Shown here: positions 1 through 8,707 of the stretch, piece by piece
Numbering within the stretch: position 1 is the first letter of the stretch
How the letters are laid out: every line of letters begins with the position of its first letter
NCBI GenBank assembly: GCA_017887885.1
Contig: JAGHHB010000024.1
Location: 1-34,764, forward strand
From: Bacilli bacterium
GTDB lineage: Bacteria; Bacillota_I; Bacilli_A; RF39; UBA660
Direction: 5' to 3'
DNA length: 34,764 nucleotides
Translations under genes and position numbers: made by a program
The notes under the pieces: generated by a model
Told to the model about the DNA's origin: nothing
Seen by the model: only the letters and a program-made list of their open reading frames with translations
The model's database searches: none

Positions 1-110
1 AATATAGAAAGATACGATACTTTGAATTACTGACAAAAAGAAAAAAATGATATCTAAATTTACTTGGTTCAGTAATTTTTCTTTGTTATTATTCATATTA
101 AAGTATATAA

Positions 111-137
111 AAAAAGAATGTATTTTAGCATTCTTTT
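111..137. terminator. Bidirectional rho-independent-like hairpin at the 3' end of the xre gene
   Basis: aaaaagaatg-tattttag-cattcttttaa: inverted repeat with A tract on one side and T tract on the other. Confidence 0.6.
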
Positions 138-474
138 AATTTGTCTTGGTATTTATTTTGACGTATTCTTCTCTCATTATAGAAATTACTCTGACGATAA
201 AATCGAGATCTTTTTCATGGAGATATTTACAATTTGTCATGATATATTTAATCTTATCTTCACCTTTATTTTGTCCTTCATCTACTTCTAAAAGAGAGTT
301 TAAATCGACATTAAATATTACTGCAATCTTTTTTAGTATTGATGAAGTTGGTTCAGATTTTCCGGTTTCTATTCTTGATAAAAAGTTACGATTAATGTTT
401 AGCATATTAGATAGTTCTTCTTGTGATATTTTTTTGTCTTTCCTTAATAGTTTTATTTTATCTCCTAACTTCAT
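136..474 (-). CDS. XRE-family HTH transcriptional regulator (start at MKLGDK, 474)
   Basis: HTH_3 pattern KIKLLRKDKKISQEELSNMLNINRNFLSRIETGKSEPTSSILKKIA; GGAGGG RBS directly upstream of the Met at 474. Confidence 0.85.
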   Translation of the reverse strand: MKLGDKIKLLRKDKKISQEELSNMLNINRNFLSRIETGKSEPTSSILKKIAVIFNVDLNSLLEVDEGQNKGEDKIKYIMTNCKYLHEKDLDFIVRVISIMREEYVKINTKTN

Positions 475-686
475 ACTTCCCTCCAAAAACTAGTTTTATT
501 ATAATAAATAAATATTTATTTGTAATATTCTGGTAATATTATTACCGCTTATTGTATAATTATTATCTATTTAACGGAATATTTGTTTTAAATAGAAAGA
601 TAAATTATGGGCTATTAGAAAAGAGCTTGGGAAAAATATTTAAAATTAGGTAGAATAGTGATATAATATTTTTCTAGGAGGATGTT

Positions 687-983
687 ATGATTACAAAAGA
701 TATCTTAAAAAAATTAGCTAGTAATCTTATGTTTGAAATGGAAGAAGAAGAATACGATACTTTGGAAAAGGAATTTGCGATCTTTTTAAAGCAGATGGAT
801 TTGATTGCTCATATTAAAGATGTTGATGGGGTTGAACCTATGACTTTTCCTTTTGAACTAGATATAAATGATCATTTTTTGCGCAGTGATGTAGCTAATA
901 ATGAAATTAATTTTGATGATATGAAAGTTAATGTCAAAGATTATGAGGAGAATAAAATTAAAGTTCCTAAGGTGGTGGAGTAG
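687..983 (+). CDS. gatC: Asp/Glu-tRNA amidotransferase subunit C
   Basis: About 98 aa, 'IKDVDGVEPMTFPF' motif, followed immediately by gatA and gatB; AGGAGG RBS. Confidence 0.9.
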   Translation: MITKDILKKLASNLMFEMEEEEYDTLEKEFAIFLKQMDLIAHIKDVDGVEPMTFPFELDINDHFLRSDVANNEINFDDMKVNVKDYEENKIKVPKVVE

Positions 984-2420
984 ATGACTAATAAGTTAAT
1001 TGATGAAATAAGAAGTAGTTTAGATAATGGTGAAATAGATAGTCATATGCTTTTTGAAGAGGCTGTTACAAAGGCTAAAGAGTATCAGAAAGAATATAAC
1101 TGTTTTGTTACTATTTTAGATGAAAAGCAAGAAGAAAATGGCAACAGTATTTTAAGGGGAATACCATATGCTCTTAAAGATAATATTTCGACTAAAGGGA
1201 TACTTACGACAGCATCGTCAAATATTCTTAAAGATTATATTCCTTTATACGATGCAACAGTGTATAAAAAACTTAAAGAAGCGGGAGCTGTTTTAATGGG
1301 AAAGACTACTCTTGATGAGTTGGCAATGGGAGGAACTGGGACTACCTGTCACACAGGCATTGTTCGAAATCCTTGGGATAAAAGGCGTATGATTGGTGGC
1401 AGTTCGGCTGGAAGTGCAGCTTGTGTAGCACTTGGAATCGTTCCCTTTAGTATCGGAAGTGATACGGGTGATTCTATTAGGAAACCCGCTGCATATGGAG
1501 GTGTTGTAGGATATAAACCTACTTATGGAAGAGTGTCCCGCTACGGGTTATTTGCTTTTGCTTCAAGTCTCGATCATGTTGGTGTATTTGCAAGAAGTGT
1601 GAAAGATGTTTGTTATGTTATGGATGTTATAAAAGGTCATGATGATAAAGACATGACAAGTCTTGTCGATCATGATGGTGTCTATATAGATAATATCAAT
1701 CGTTCAGTTTGTGGAAAAAAACTTTTTTATATTAAAGAAGCTATCGATATAGATAGTAATAGTGGCGAATTAAAGAAAATTATCGATAACTTTAATACTA
1801 CTATTGAAAAGTGTCGTGAGCTTGGAATGATTGTCGAAGAAGTGAGTTTTAGAAAAGATCTTCTTGAAGCAATATATCCTGCTTATATGTGTATATCTTG
1901 TGCAGAAGCTACATCTAATAATTCTAATTTAACAGGAATTGCTTTTGGAAATCGAGTTGATGGTCATAGTATTAACGATATTATGATAAAGACAAGAACA
2001 AAGGGATTTTCGGAACTTATTAAGAGAAGATTTGTTTTAGGAAGTTATGTCTTACAAAAGGAGAATCAAGAAAAACTTTTTTTAAATGCTGGCAGAATTA
2101 GAAGATTAATTGTCGATAAGATGAATGAATTATTTAAAAATTATGATGGCCTTATCATGCCTTCTATAGGAGAGATTGCACCTTTCTTTGATAAAGATAG
2201 TGATAGATTATCGGATGAATATTTGATTTTAGGTAATCATTTAGTTATTGGTAATTTTGGTGGCTTTCCTAGTATTTCTATTCCTAGTGGTTTTGTCGAT
2301 AAGATGCCGGTTAGTGTTAACATTACGGGTAGGGCAAGAGAAGATGCTTTGGTATTAAATATAGCTAATAAATTAGAAGAAGTTTTAGGTTATAGAGGTT
2401 TGGTGAAAGAAAATGAGTAG
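984..2420 (+). CDS. gatA: Asp/Glu-tRNA amidotransferase subunit A (divergent amidase signature GSDTGDSIRKPAA)
   Basis: Amidase signature: YALKDNIS..., GGSSAGSAA, GSDTGDSIRKPAAYGGVVGYKPTYGRVSRYGL; operon with gatC/gatB. Confidence 0.93.
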   Translation: MTNKLIDEIRSSLDNGEIDSHMLFEEAVTKAKEYQKEYNCFVTILDEKQEENGNSILRGIPYALKDNISTKGILTTASSNILKDYIPLYDATVYKKLKEAGAVLMGKTTLDELAMGGTGTTCHTGIVRNPWDKRRMIGGSSAGSAACVALGIVPFSIGSDTGDSIRKPAAYGGVVGYKPTYGRVSRYGLFAFASSLDHVGVFARSVKDVCYVMDVIKGHDDKDMTSLVDHDGVYIDNINRSVCGKKLFYIKEAIDIDSNSGELKKIIDNFNTTIEKCRELGMIVEEVSFRKDLLEAIYPAYMCISCAEATSNNSNLTGIAFGNRVDGHSINDIMIKTRTKGFSELIKRRFVLGSYVLQKENQEKLFLNAGRIRRLIVDKMNELFKNYDGLIMPSIGEIAPFFDKDSDRLSDEYLILGNHLVIGNFGGFPSISIPSGFVDKMPVSVNITGRAREDALVLNIANKLEEVLGYRGLVKENE

Positions 2421-3834
2421 TTATATTCCTACGATTGGTTTAGAGGTCCACTGTGAACTTAAAAGCAATAGTAAGAACTTTAGTTCTAGTAAGAATGGTG
2501 AAGGAGTGGTTAACAGTAATTTATCAGTTGTAGATATTGGTTATCCGGGTATTCTTCCTGTCGTTAATAAAGAAGCAGTTAGAAAATCTTTAATGGTCGC
2601 TTTGGCTCTAAATTGCGAAATAGTGGAAAAATTATCTTTTGATCGAAAAAATTATTATTATCCTGATCTTCCTAAAGGCTATCAAATCACGCAATTTGCT
2701 AATCCAATTGGGATAAATGGATATGTAATTATAAATGTCGACGGTAGCGAAAGAAAAATTACTATCCACGATACCCATTTAGAAGAAGATACTGCCAATA
2801 TGGATCATTTGGAAACCTATTCATTAATTGATTATAATAGAGCGGGTATTCCTCTTTTGGAAACAGTATCAGATCCTTGTATGCATTCTTCTAAAGAAGC
2901 TATAGCTTATTTGGAAACTCTTAGAAATATTTTTCTTTATTTAGATGCTAGTGATGCAAAGGCGGATATGGGACAAATTAGGGTAGATATAAATGTTTCT
3001 TTGCAAAGAGAAGATGAGAATAAACTTGGAACGAGAGTGGAAATAAAAAATATTAATTCTTTTGCAACTGTTAAAGAGGTAATAGAAGTTGAAATAAAAA
3101 GGCAACAAGAAATTTTGGAATCTGGTGGTAAAATAGAACAGGAAACAAGACGCTATGACGAAGTAAATAAGAAAACAGTATTTATGAGAGGAAAAGTGGA
3201 TGCTATCGATTATAAATATTATAGGGAGCCTAATATTCCAGAAATAAAAATAACAGAGGAATTTATCAAAAAAATAAAAAAGGATATGCCAACTTTAGAA
3301 TATGAAAGAAAAAGGAAATATATTAATGATTATGGTATAAGTTTTATTGATGCGGCTACTTTAACAAAAGATAAAAAATTATCTGATTATTTTGAGGATA
3401 TTATAAGTTATGGATGTCAACCCAAAGATACGTCTAATATTATTGTTGGTTTTCTATTGGGATATTTAAATAAAAATGACAAGGGCATAAGTTCTATTAA
3501 TATTGCAAGTAAAGATTTTAGTGATGTAATTAAGATGATGACTGACGGTAAAATTTCTAATAAACAGCTTAAGGATATATTTACTAAATCTTTGGATGAA
3601 GACAAAAATATTCTTGAAATAGCTAAAATGACGGGAAATCAAATTAGTGATAGAAAGCAAATTAGAGAAATTATAAAGGAAGTATTTAACGATAATTCTA
3701 AAATAATTGAAGATTATAAAAATGGAAAAAATGTTAAAGGATTTATTATGGGACTTATTATGAAGAAAACAGCTGGTAAAGTAAACCCTAGTCTTACCAA
3801 TGAAATATTAGCGGAAGAGTTAGAAAAGTTATAA
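2413..3834 (+). CDS. gatB: Asp/Glu-tRNA amidotransferase subunit B
   Basis: IGLEVHCELKSNSKNFS, DRKNYYYPDLPKGYQITQF, EEDTANM, C-terminal YqeY-like domain; overlaps the end of gatA. Confidence 0.96.
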   Translation: MSSYIPTIGLEVHCELKSNSKNFSSSKNGEGVVNSNLSVVDIGYPGILPVVNKEAVRKSLMVALALNCEIVEKLSFDRKNYYYPDLPKGYQITQFANPIGINGYVIINVDGSERKITIHDTHLEEDTANMDHLETYSLIDYNRAGIPLLETVSDPCMHSSKEAIAYLETLRNIFLYLDASDAKADMGQIRVDINVSLQREDENKLGTRVEIKNINSFATVKEVIEVEIKRQQEILESGGKIEQETRRYDEVNKKTVFMRGKVDAIDYKYYREPNIPEIKITEEFIKKIKKDMPTLEYERKRKYINDYGISFIDAATLTKDKKLSDYFEDIISYGCQPKDTSNIIVGFLLGYLNKNDKGISSINIASKDFSDVIKMMTDGKISNKQLKDIFTKSLDEDKNILEIAKMTGNQISDRKQIREIIKEVFNDNSKIIEDYKNGKNVKGFIMGLIMKKTAGKVNPSLTNEILAEELEKL

Positions 3835-3837
3835 GTT

Positions 3838-3868
3838 TATCAACAATGATTGTTGATATTCTTTTTTT
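3838..3868 (+). terminator. Rho-independent terminator after gatB
   Basis: tatcaacaatgattgttgata followed by ttctttttttat. Confidence 0.75.
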
Positions 3869-3964
3869 ATAGGTATTTTTTTGCAAAAAAAGAGGAAAAT
3901 AATAAAAAAATACTTGATTATTGAAAAAAAGTATTATATAATTAAGTAGTCATGTGAAAATAGT

Positions 3965-4040
3965 GGCCAATTAGCTCAGTCGGTAGAGCACTCGGCTGTT
4001 AACCGATAGGTCGTAGGTTCGAGCCCTACATTGGCCGCCA
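3965..4040 (+). tRNA. tRNA-Asn (GTT anticodon), CCA encoded
   Basis: Acceptor ggccaat/attggcc, D arm agctcagtcggtagagc, anticodon loop ctGTTaa, T arm gtaggttcgagccctac, terminal GCCA. Confidence 0.95.
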
Positions 4041-4050
4041 TAAAGGATAT

Positions 4051-4081
4051 AACTTCCATATTAGATTTTGGAAGTTTTTTT
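4051..4081 (+). terminator. Terminator following tRNA-Asn
   Basis: aacttcc-atattagatttt-ggaagttttttt hairpin + T tract. Confidence 0.75.
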
Positions 4082-4209
4082 GTTGGTAAAAAAAATTCAA
4101 TATGGATATTTCTTCTGCAGTTTATGATCTGTTTTTTTGTGGTTAATTTGTGGTTAATTTTATTGACTTTTGTTAGTTTTAGTTTATATATATAATATAT
4201 AAGTTTATA

Positions 4210-4223
4210 TAGCTTATAAGCTA
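4210..4223. promoter_or_regulatory. Perfect 14-bp palindrome between putative promoter and RBS of the thyA-like gene (candidate operator)
   Basis: tagcttataagcta is its own reverse complement; TTGACT at 4163 with TATATA/TATAAT at about 4185-4196 upstream; ggagg at 4226. Confidence 0.4.
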
Positions 4224-4237
4224 ATGGAGGTGTTATT

Positions 4238-5383
4238 TTGACGGACTATGATAGGCAATATATTGCGCTTTTAAAGGAAATACTTAATAAAGGAATAAAA
4301 ATTGATGATCGAACGGGTATTGGTACTTTAAAAATACCATCATGGGATTTCTTTTTTGATATAGGACATGATTTTCCAATACTTCAGACAAAAAAGATTG
4401 CTGCTGGAAGCGCTATTCGTGAGATGCTTTGGATATGGCAAATGCAATCTAATGACGTTCGCGATTTACATTCGAGAAATATTCATATTTGGGATGAATG
4501 GATGATTGATCCAGACGGAATATATCGCGTTTATGAGCCTGAAGGCAAATGCCCCTATGACCCAGATAGAGAAGTTCCTGTTTTGGATGTGTACAGTATC
4601 CCTCTGGATAATGTCAATAAGGCTCCAAAATTAAAATATACAGAAGATGGTCAAATAATGACTGCTAAAAGTTTAAAACCTGGAAGAACTATAAAATTTG
4701 CAAAGTGGTATGGGAAAGATTTTGCATATACTATAGGAACTGCTTATGGTTTTATAACTGCTAGATATAAGTTCGCTCAAAATTTAATAGATACTATTAA
4801 ACATAATCCTACTGATAGGCGAATCATAAAAAGTTTATGGCAAGATGAATTTTTGCGAACAGCAGTTTTACCATCTTGCGTATGGTCTACAGAATGGGAT
4901 GTAACTGATGGTTATTTGAATCTTATAGTACATCAAAGAAGCTGTGACGTTCCACTTGGCTTACCTTTTAATGTTACTCAATATGCAGCATTACAAAGAA
5001 TGATAGCTCAAGTTACAAATATGAAAGTCGGATTTTTATGGTTTACCATAAAAGACGCTCATATATATGAAAATCAGTTAGAAGGTGTTTATGAACAGCT
5101 TCGAAGAGCGCAGTTATACGATGATTTATCTGAAATGAGTAGAGAAGAAGTATTGGCGTTCCAACAACAGACTTCTGAAATTATGAAGATGTTAGATACA
5201 GGTAGTTTGGAATATCGGAAAGCAAATGCTGATTACATGGCTGCGGATCTACTTTTAAAACCTTGTGCTTCTGAATTATTGCTTGATCCTAGTGTAGATG
5301 ATTTCTTTGAATTTGACTATCCAAGAAATGTAAAAGTAAGAACAAGAAATATGGGAGGTATAAAATTTCCGATAGCACAATAG
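4238..5383 (+). CDS. Divergent thymidylate synthase family protein with large insertion (TTG start)
   Basis: ThyA motifs: DDRTGIGTL, HIWDEW, RRIIKSLW, LPSC (active-site Cys), QRSCDVPLGLPFNVTQYA, KDAHIYENQ; about 50-60 aa extra after HIWDEW. Confidence 0.85.
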   Translation: MTDYDRQYIALLKEILNKGIKIDDRTGIGTLKIPSWDFFFDIGHDFPILQTKKIAAGSAIREMLWIWQMQSNDVRDLHSRNIHIWDEWMIDPDGIYRVYEPEGKCPYDPDREVPVLDVYSIPLDNVNKAPKLKYTEDGQIMTAKSLKPGRTIKFAKWYGKDFAYTIGTAYGFITARYKFAQNLIDTIKHNPTDRRIIKSLWQDEFLRTAVLPSCVWSTEWDVTDGYLNLIVHQRSCDVPLGLPFNVTQYAALQRMIAQVTNMKVGFLWFTIKDAHIYENQLEGVYEQLRRAQLYDDLSEMSREEVLAFQQQTSEIMKMLDTGSLEYRKANADYMAADLLLKPCASELLLDPSVDDFFEFDYPRNVKVRTRNMGGIKFPIAQ

Positions 5384-5439
5384 TACGATCTTTTGCTCTG
5401 TAAAGAAAATGATAACTTATTTGCCAAAAAAGAGATAAT

Positions 5440-6252
5440 ATGTTAAAAAATGAGGTGGTAGAAAAATGTGAGCGAAGTGATGAGATAGCAAGTAAATTTT
5501 TGTTGATAAGTGATAATATCGAATTTAATACGCGTTTGCACTTGATGATACATATTGTAGAAATATATGGGGATACTATTTATATTGCGAATTTATTAGA
5601 TTTCATAATTAATAGTAAAAATTATTATGGCGTGTACGACTTTTTAAGTAATTCGGCTGTAAGAGAAAAAGTACAGAGTGATACTGAATATATTTTAAGA
5701 GGAGCGCAATTGATAGCTAATATAGATAATGTTGAATATAAAAAATATTGTGCATTAACTACTTTAATTGATCCCTATGTAATGCAAGCTGGAATAGAAT
5801 ATGCAACGAAAGTAATTGAAGCGTTAAATTATTCTTCTCAGCCAAAAGCATATGATATAATGAAGTTTGCGATTGATGCTAGTGTATTAGGAGCTGAAAA
5901 ACAATATGTTTATGACGGATTAATAACAATGTTATCAGCCCAGACTTCTTTTGAAAGTTATTACATACGTTTATTTTTAACAAATTATAGTATGATAAAA
6001 ACTGGAATTGATTATGCTATACCAGGTGCGGAGCTATTAGCTCGTGTCGAAGAGGGAAAAGAATTCCAGCTAACCTTTATATTTGCCTTTTTAGCGAGAC
6101 ATAGTGTGGAAGCCGATCGCCCTAGAATTTTACAGATGGCAAGAAGATTTCTCGATGCAAATAATTTTGAAGAAGCTAATAACATATTTGGTGAACTTGA
6201 AGAGGAAGTTTTTCTAATGGAATTAGTTAGTAGTAAAAGGAACTATAGATAA
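5440..6252 (+). CDS. Hypothetical protein, predicted alpha-helical repeat protein
   Basis: Intact 270-aa ORF; recurring (D/G)xxYAxxxAxLI motif (DTEYILRGAQLIA, GIEYATKVIEAL, GIDYAIPGAELLA); no family recognised. Confidence 0.6.
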   Translation: MLKNEVVEKCERSDEIASKFLLISDNIEFNTRLHLMIHIVEIYGDTIYIANLLDFIINSKNYYGVYDFLSNSAVREKVQSDTEYILRGAQLIANIDNVEYKKYCALTTLIDPYVMQAGIEYATKVIEALNYSSQPKAYDIMKFAIDASVLGAEKQYVYDGLITMLSAQTSFESYYIRLFLTNYSMIKTGIDYAIPGAELLARVEEGKEFQLTFIFAFLARHSVEADRPRILQMARRFLDANNFEEANNIFGELEEEVFLMELVSSKRNYR

Positions 6253-6532
6253 CTTATTAGAAATTAAATTAAAAACTATAAAAATGACGGGGAAAAGCAA
6301 AACTTACTTATAATAATAGAGATGTAGTAACTAGTTATAAGAAAATAATTGGTTATTACTCTTTTTATGTTAAGAAATGAAGAAATTGATTATTTGATAT
6401 TTTTATGTAAAGATAAGCTCTTAAATGAAATATTAATAATTTACTTTTATAGTTGATAATATTTTTTAATTGCTAAAAATAGAATTTTTTTAGTAAAGGT
6501 GCTTCCTTTTATTTAGGATATTTTTAAAAGTA

Positions 6533-6562
6533 TTGACAAATTTAAAGGGGTTGTGGTATATT
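6533..6562 (+). promoter_or_regulatory. Sigma-A-type promoter for secE-nusG
   Basis: TTGACA - 18 bp - TATATT about 50 bp upstream of secE. Confidence 0.6.
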
Positions 6563-6612
6563 TATATCAGCCAATTGAGGTGTTTTTATTTTAAATAAAT
6601 TTGGGAGGATTT

Positions 6613-6789
6613 ATGAGTAAAATAAGTGATTATTTTAAGGGTGTTAGAAAGGAAATTTCTCGTATTAGATGGACAAACAAAAAAGATCTTATTAAGTATT
6701 CAGTTTCGACGATCGTTTTTATGATTTTCTTTGGAGTTTTCTTTTATGCGATCGATTTATTAGTGGCTTTATTGAGGAGTAGTTTATAA
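6613..6789 (+). CDS. secE: Preprotein translocase subunit SecE
   Basis: Short single-TM protein VRKEISRIRWTNKKDLIKYSVSTIVFMIFFGVFFYAID directly before nusG; GGGAGG RBS. Confidence 0.92.
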   Translation: MSKISDYFKGVRKEISRIRWTNKKDLIKYSVSTIVFMIFFGVFFYAIDLLVALLRSSL

Positions 6790-7322
6790 TGAAAAAAGAG
6801 TGGTATGTTGTTAATACGGTAAGTGGACATGAATATAAAGTAAAAGAAAAACTAGAAATGCGTATTAATTCGATGGATTTACAAGAAAATATTTTTAGAG
6901 TTATTGTTCCAGAACAAAAAGAAATTGAATATAAAAATGGTGTAAAAAAAGAAAAAATAAAAAAGATGTTTCCTGGTTATGTTTTAGTTGAAATGGTTAT
7001 GTCTGATGAAGCTTGGTATATAGTTAGAAATACACAGGGTGTTACAGGTTTTATTGGTTCGTCAGGTAAAGGAGCAAAACCGATACCATTACTGCCACAA
7101 GAAGTGGATAGGATATTATCTAGTATGGGTATGAGTAGAGTAGATGTAAGCAAAGATTTAACGGAAGGTAAAAAGGTTAAGATTATATCAGGGCCATTTA
7201 AGGATATGATAGCAAAAATAGATGTGGTCGATCTAAAAGAGCAGAAATTAATGGTTTTAATAGATTTATTTGGTCAAGAAACTTCAGTAGAAGTTGATAT
7301 GAGCGAAGTCGAAACTTTATAA
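6789..7322 (+). CDS. nusG: Transcription termination/antitermination factor NusG
   Basis: WYVVNTVSGHEYKVKEKLE, FPGYVLVEM, WYIVRNTQGVTGFIGSSGK, KOW region GPFKDMIAKI. Confidence 0.97.
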   Translation: MKKEWYVVNTVSGHEYKVKEKLEMRINSMDLQENIFRVIVPEQKEIEYKNGVKKEKIKKMFPGYVLVEMVMSDEAWYIVRNTQGVTGFIGSSGKGAKPIPLLPQEVDRILSSMGMSRVDVSKDLTEGKKVKIISGPFKDMIAKIDVVDLKEQKLMVLIDLFGQETSVEVDMSEVETL

Positions 7323-7420
7323 GTTTATTTAAATAAAAGCATATAAAATTGAAAAATAGTTGAAATTTAGAAAAAAGTGTGTTATCATTACTTGTGCAAG
7401 ACATATTATTATGTTAGTAA

Positions 7421-7450
7421 GTGGAAGGCGGACTGCTGATGGGACCACAC
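7421..7450 (+). promoter_or_regulatory. Putative L1-binding leader element upstream of rplK
   Basis: GTGGaagg...CCAC closed loop in the nusG-rplK intergenic, echoed before rplA. Confidence 0.45.
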
Positions 7451-7484
7451 GCGAAAAAAGAAAAATTTATAGGAGGTGTTTTTC

Positions 7485-7904
7485 GTGGCTAAAGAAGTTA
7501 CTAAAAGAATTAAATTACAAATTCCAGCCGGTAAAGCAACGCCTGCTCCTCCAGTAGGAACGGTATTAGGACCAGCAGGAATTAATTTACAGGAATTTTG
7601 TACTAAATTTAATGATGCTTCAAGGGATAAAATGGGAGATGTACTTCCTGTTGAGATTACTATTTATGATGATAGAAGTTTTGATTTAGTACTCAAAACT
7701 CCTCCAGCTCCATTTTTACTTAAAAAGGCTGCTGGAATTAAGTCTGGTTCTAGTAAAGGGGAAGTTGTTGCTACAATATCTAGAGATAAATTGAAAGATA
7801 TAGCGGAGACTAAACTACCAGATTTAAATGCATACACTGTAGAAGAAGCGATGAAAACTATTGAGGGAACTGCCCGAAATATGGGAATAAAAATAGAAGA
7901 ATAA
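7485..7904 (+). CDS. rplK: 50S ribosomal protein L11 (GTG start)
   Basis: [48 protein letters not shown]. Confidence 0.98.
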   Translation: MAKEVTKRIKLQIPAGKATPAPPVGTVLGPAGINLQEFCTKFNDASRDKMGDVLPVEITIYDDRSFDLVLKTPPAPFLLKKAAGIKSGSSKGEVVATISRDKLKDIAETKLPDLNAYTVEEAMKTIEGTARNMGIKIEE

Positions 7905-7930
7905 TTAATATGTCATGTAGGTTTTAAACC

Positions 7931-7967
7931 TATGTGGAAGGATATGATAGTCCGCGAATACCACATA
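7931..7967 (+). promoter_or_regulatory. Putative L1-binding element in rplK-rplA intergenic
   Basis: tatgtgg...ccacata 7-bp stem enclosing aaggatatgatagtccgcg, immediately before rplA RBS. Confidence 0.5.
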
Positions 7968-7981
7968 AGGAGGGAAGAATA

Positions 7982-8677
7982 ATGAAGAGAAGTAAGAGAT
8001 ATACTGCTAATTTAGAGAAAGTAGACAAGTCTAAAGTGTATACAATTGAAGAAGCTATTAAACTCGTAAAGGATACTTCTGATGCTAAATTTGACGCAAC
8101 TGTTGAAATTGCTATGAACTTGAATTTAGATACTAAAAAGAATGATCAACAGTTGAGAGGTGCTGTCGTTTTACCACATGGTACTGGAAAAGTCAAAAAG
8201 ATATTAGTTCTTGCTAAAGGTGATGCAGCTAAAGCAGCACGTGAAGCTGGGGCTGATTTCGTTGGTGATGTCGATATGATCCAAAAAATCGAACAGGAAA
8301 ATTGGTTTGATTATGATGTTATTATAGCTACTCCTGAAATGATGCCACTTCTTGTAAAAATTGGTAAATTACTTGTACCTAAAGGTTTGATGCCAAATCC
8401 TAAAACTGGTACAGTAACGATGGATACTGCCAAAGCTGTATTAGAAACTAAAAAGGGTAAGGTTAATTATAGAACTGATAGTTTTGGTAATGTTCATGGT
8501 ATTATTGGTAAAGTTAGTTTTGATAATGACAAATTAGTAGAAAATCTTAAAGCTTTTGTTGAGGCAATAATGAAAGTTAAGCCTTCAACTGTTAAAGGAT
8601 CCTATGTTAAGAATATAAGTATTTCTTCAACAATGGGACCAGGTGTTAAATTAGATTTAAATTCATTTGATAAGTAA
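7982..8677 (+). CDS. rplA: 50S ribosomal protein L1
   Basis: [30 protein letters not shown]...[12 protein letters not shown]...; AGGAGG RBS before the Met at 7982. Confidence 0.97.
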   Translation: MKRSKRYTANLEKVDKSKVYTIEEAIKLVKDTSDAKFDATVEIAMNLNLDTKKNDQQLRGAVVLPHGTGKVKKILVLAKGDAAKAAREAGADFVGDVDMIQKIEQENWFDYDVIIATPEMMPLLVKIGKLLVPKGLMPNPKTGTVTMDTAKAVLETKKGKVNYRTDSFGNVHGIIGKVSFDNDKLVENLKAFVEAIMKVKPSTVKGSYVKNISISSTMGPGVKLDLNSFDK

Positions 8678-8707
8678 GTGAGTTTAAGATATAGAAAATT
8701 GAATATT

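Noticed and set aside
146-493. Plus-strand 115-aa ORF
   Set aside because: Antisense of the recognisable xre gene; no RBS; mirror-frame artefact
12-764. 13-nt repeat atacgatactttg at 12-24 and 752-764
   Set aside because: A 13-nt match is expected by chance in a 35-kb AT-rich window; no flanking similarity
3417-3660. Two minus-strand ORFs inside gatB
   Set aside because: Antisense to a conserved gene with no family signal
7198-7404. Minus-strand ORF over nusG/rplK leader
   Set aside because: Antisense to conserved coding sequence and leader
7360-7557. Plus-strand ORF overlapping L11 leader and rplK
   Set aside because: Overlaps rplK in another frame; covers the structured leader; no RBS
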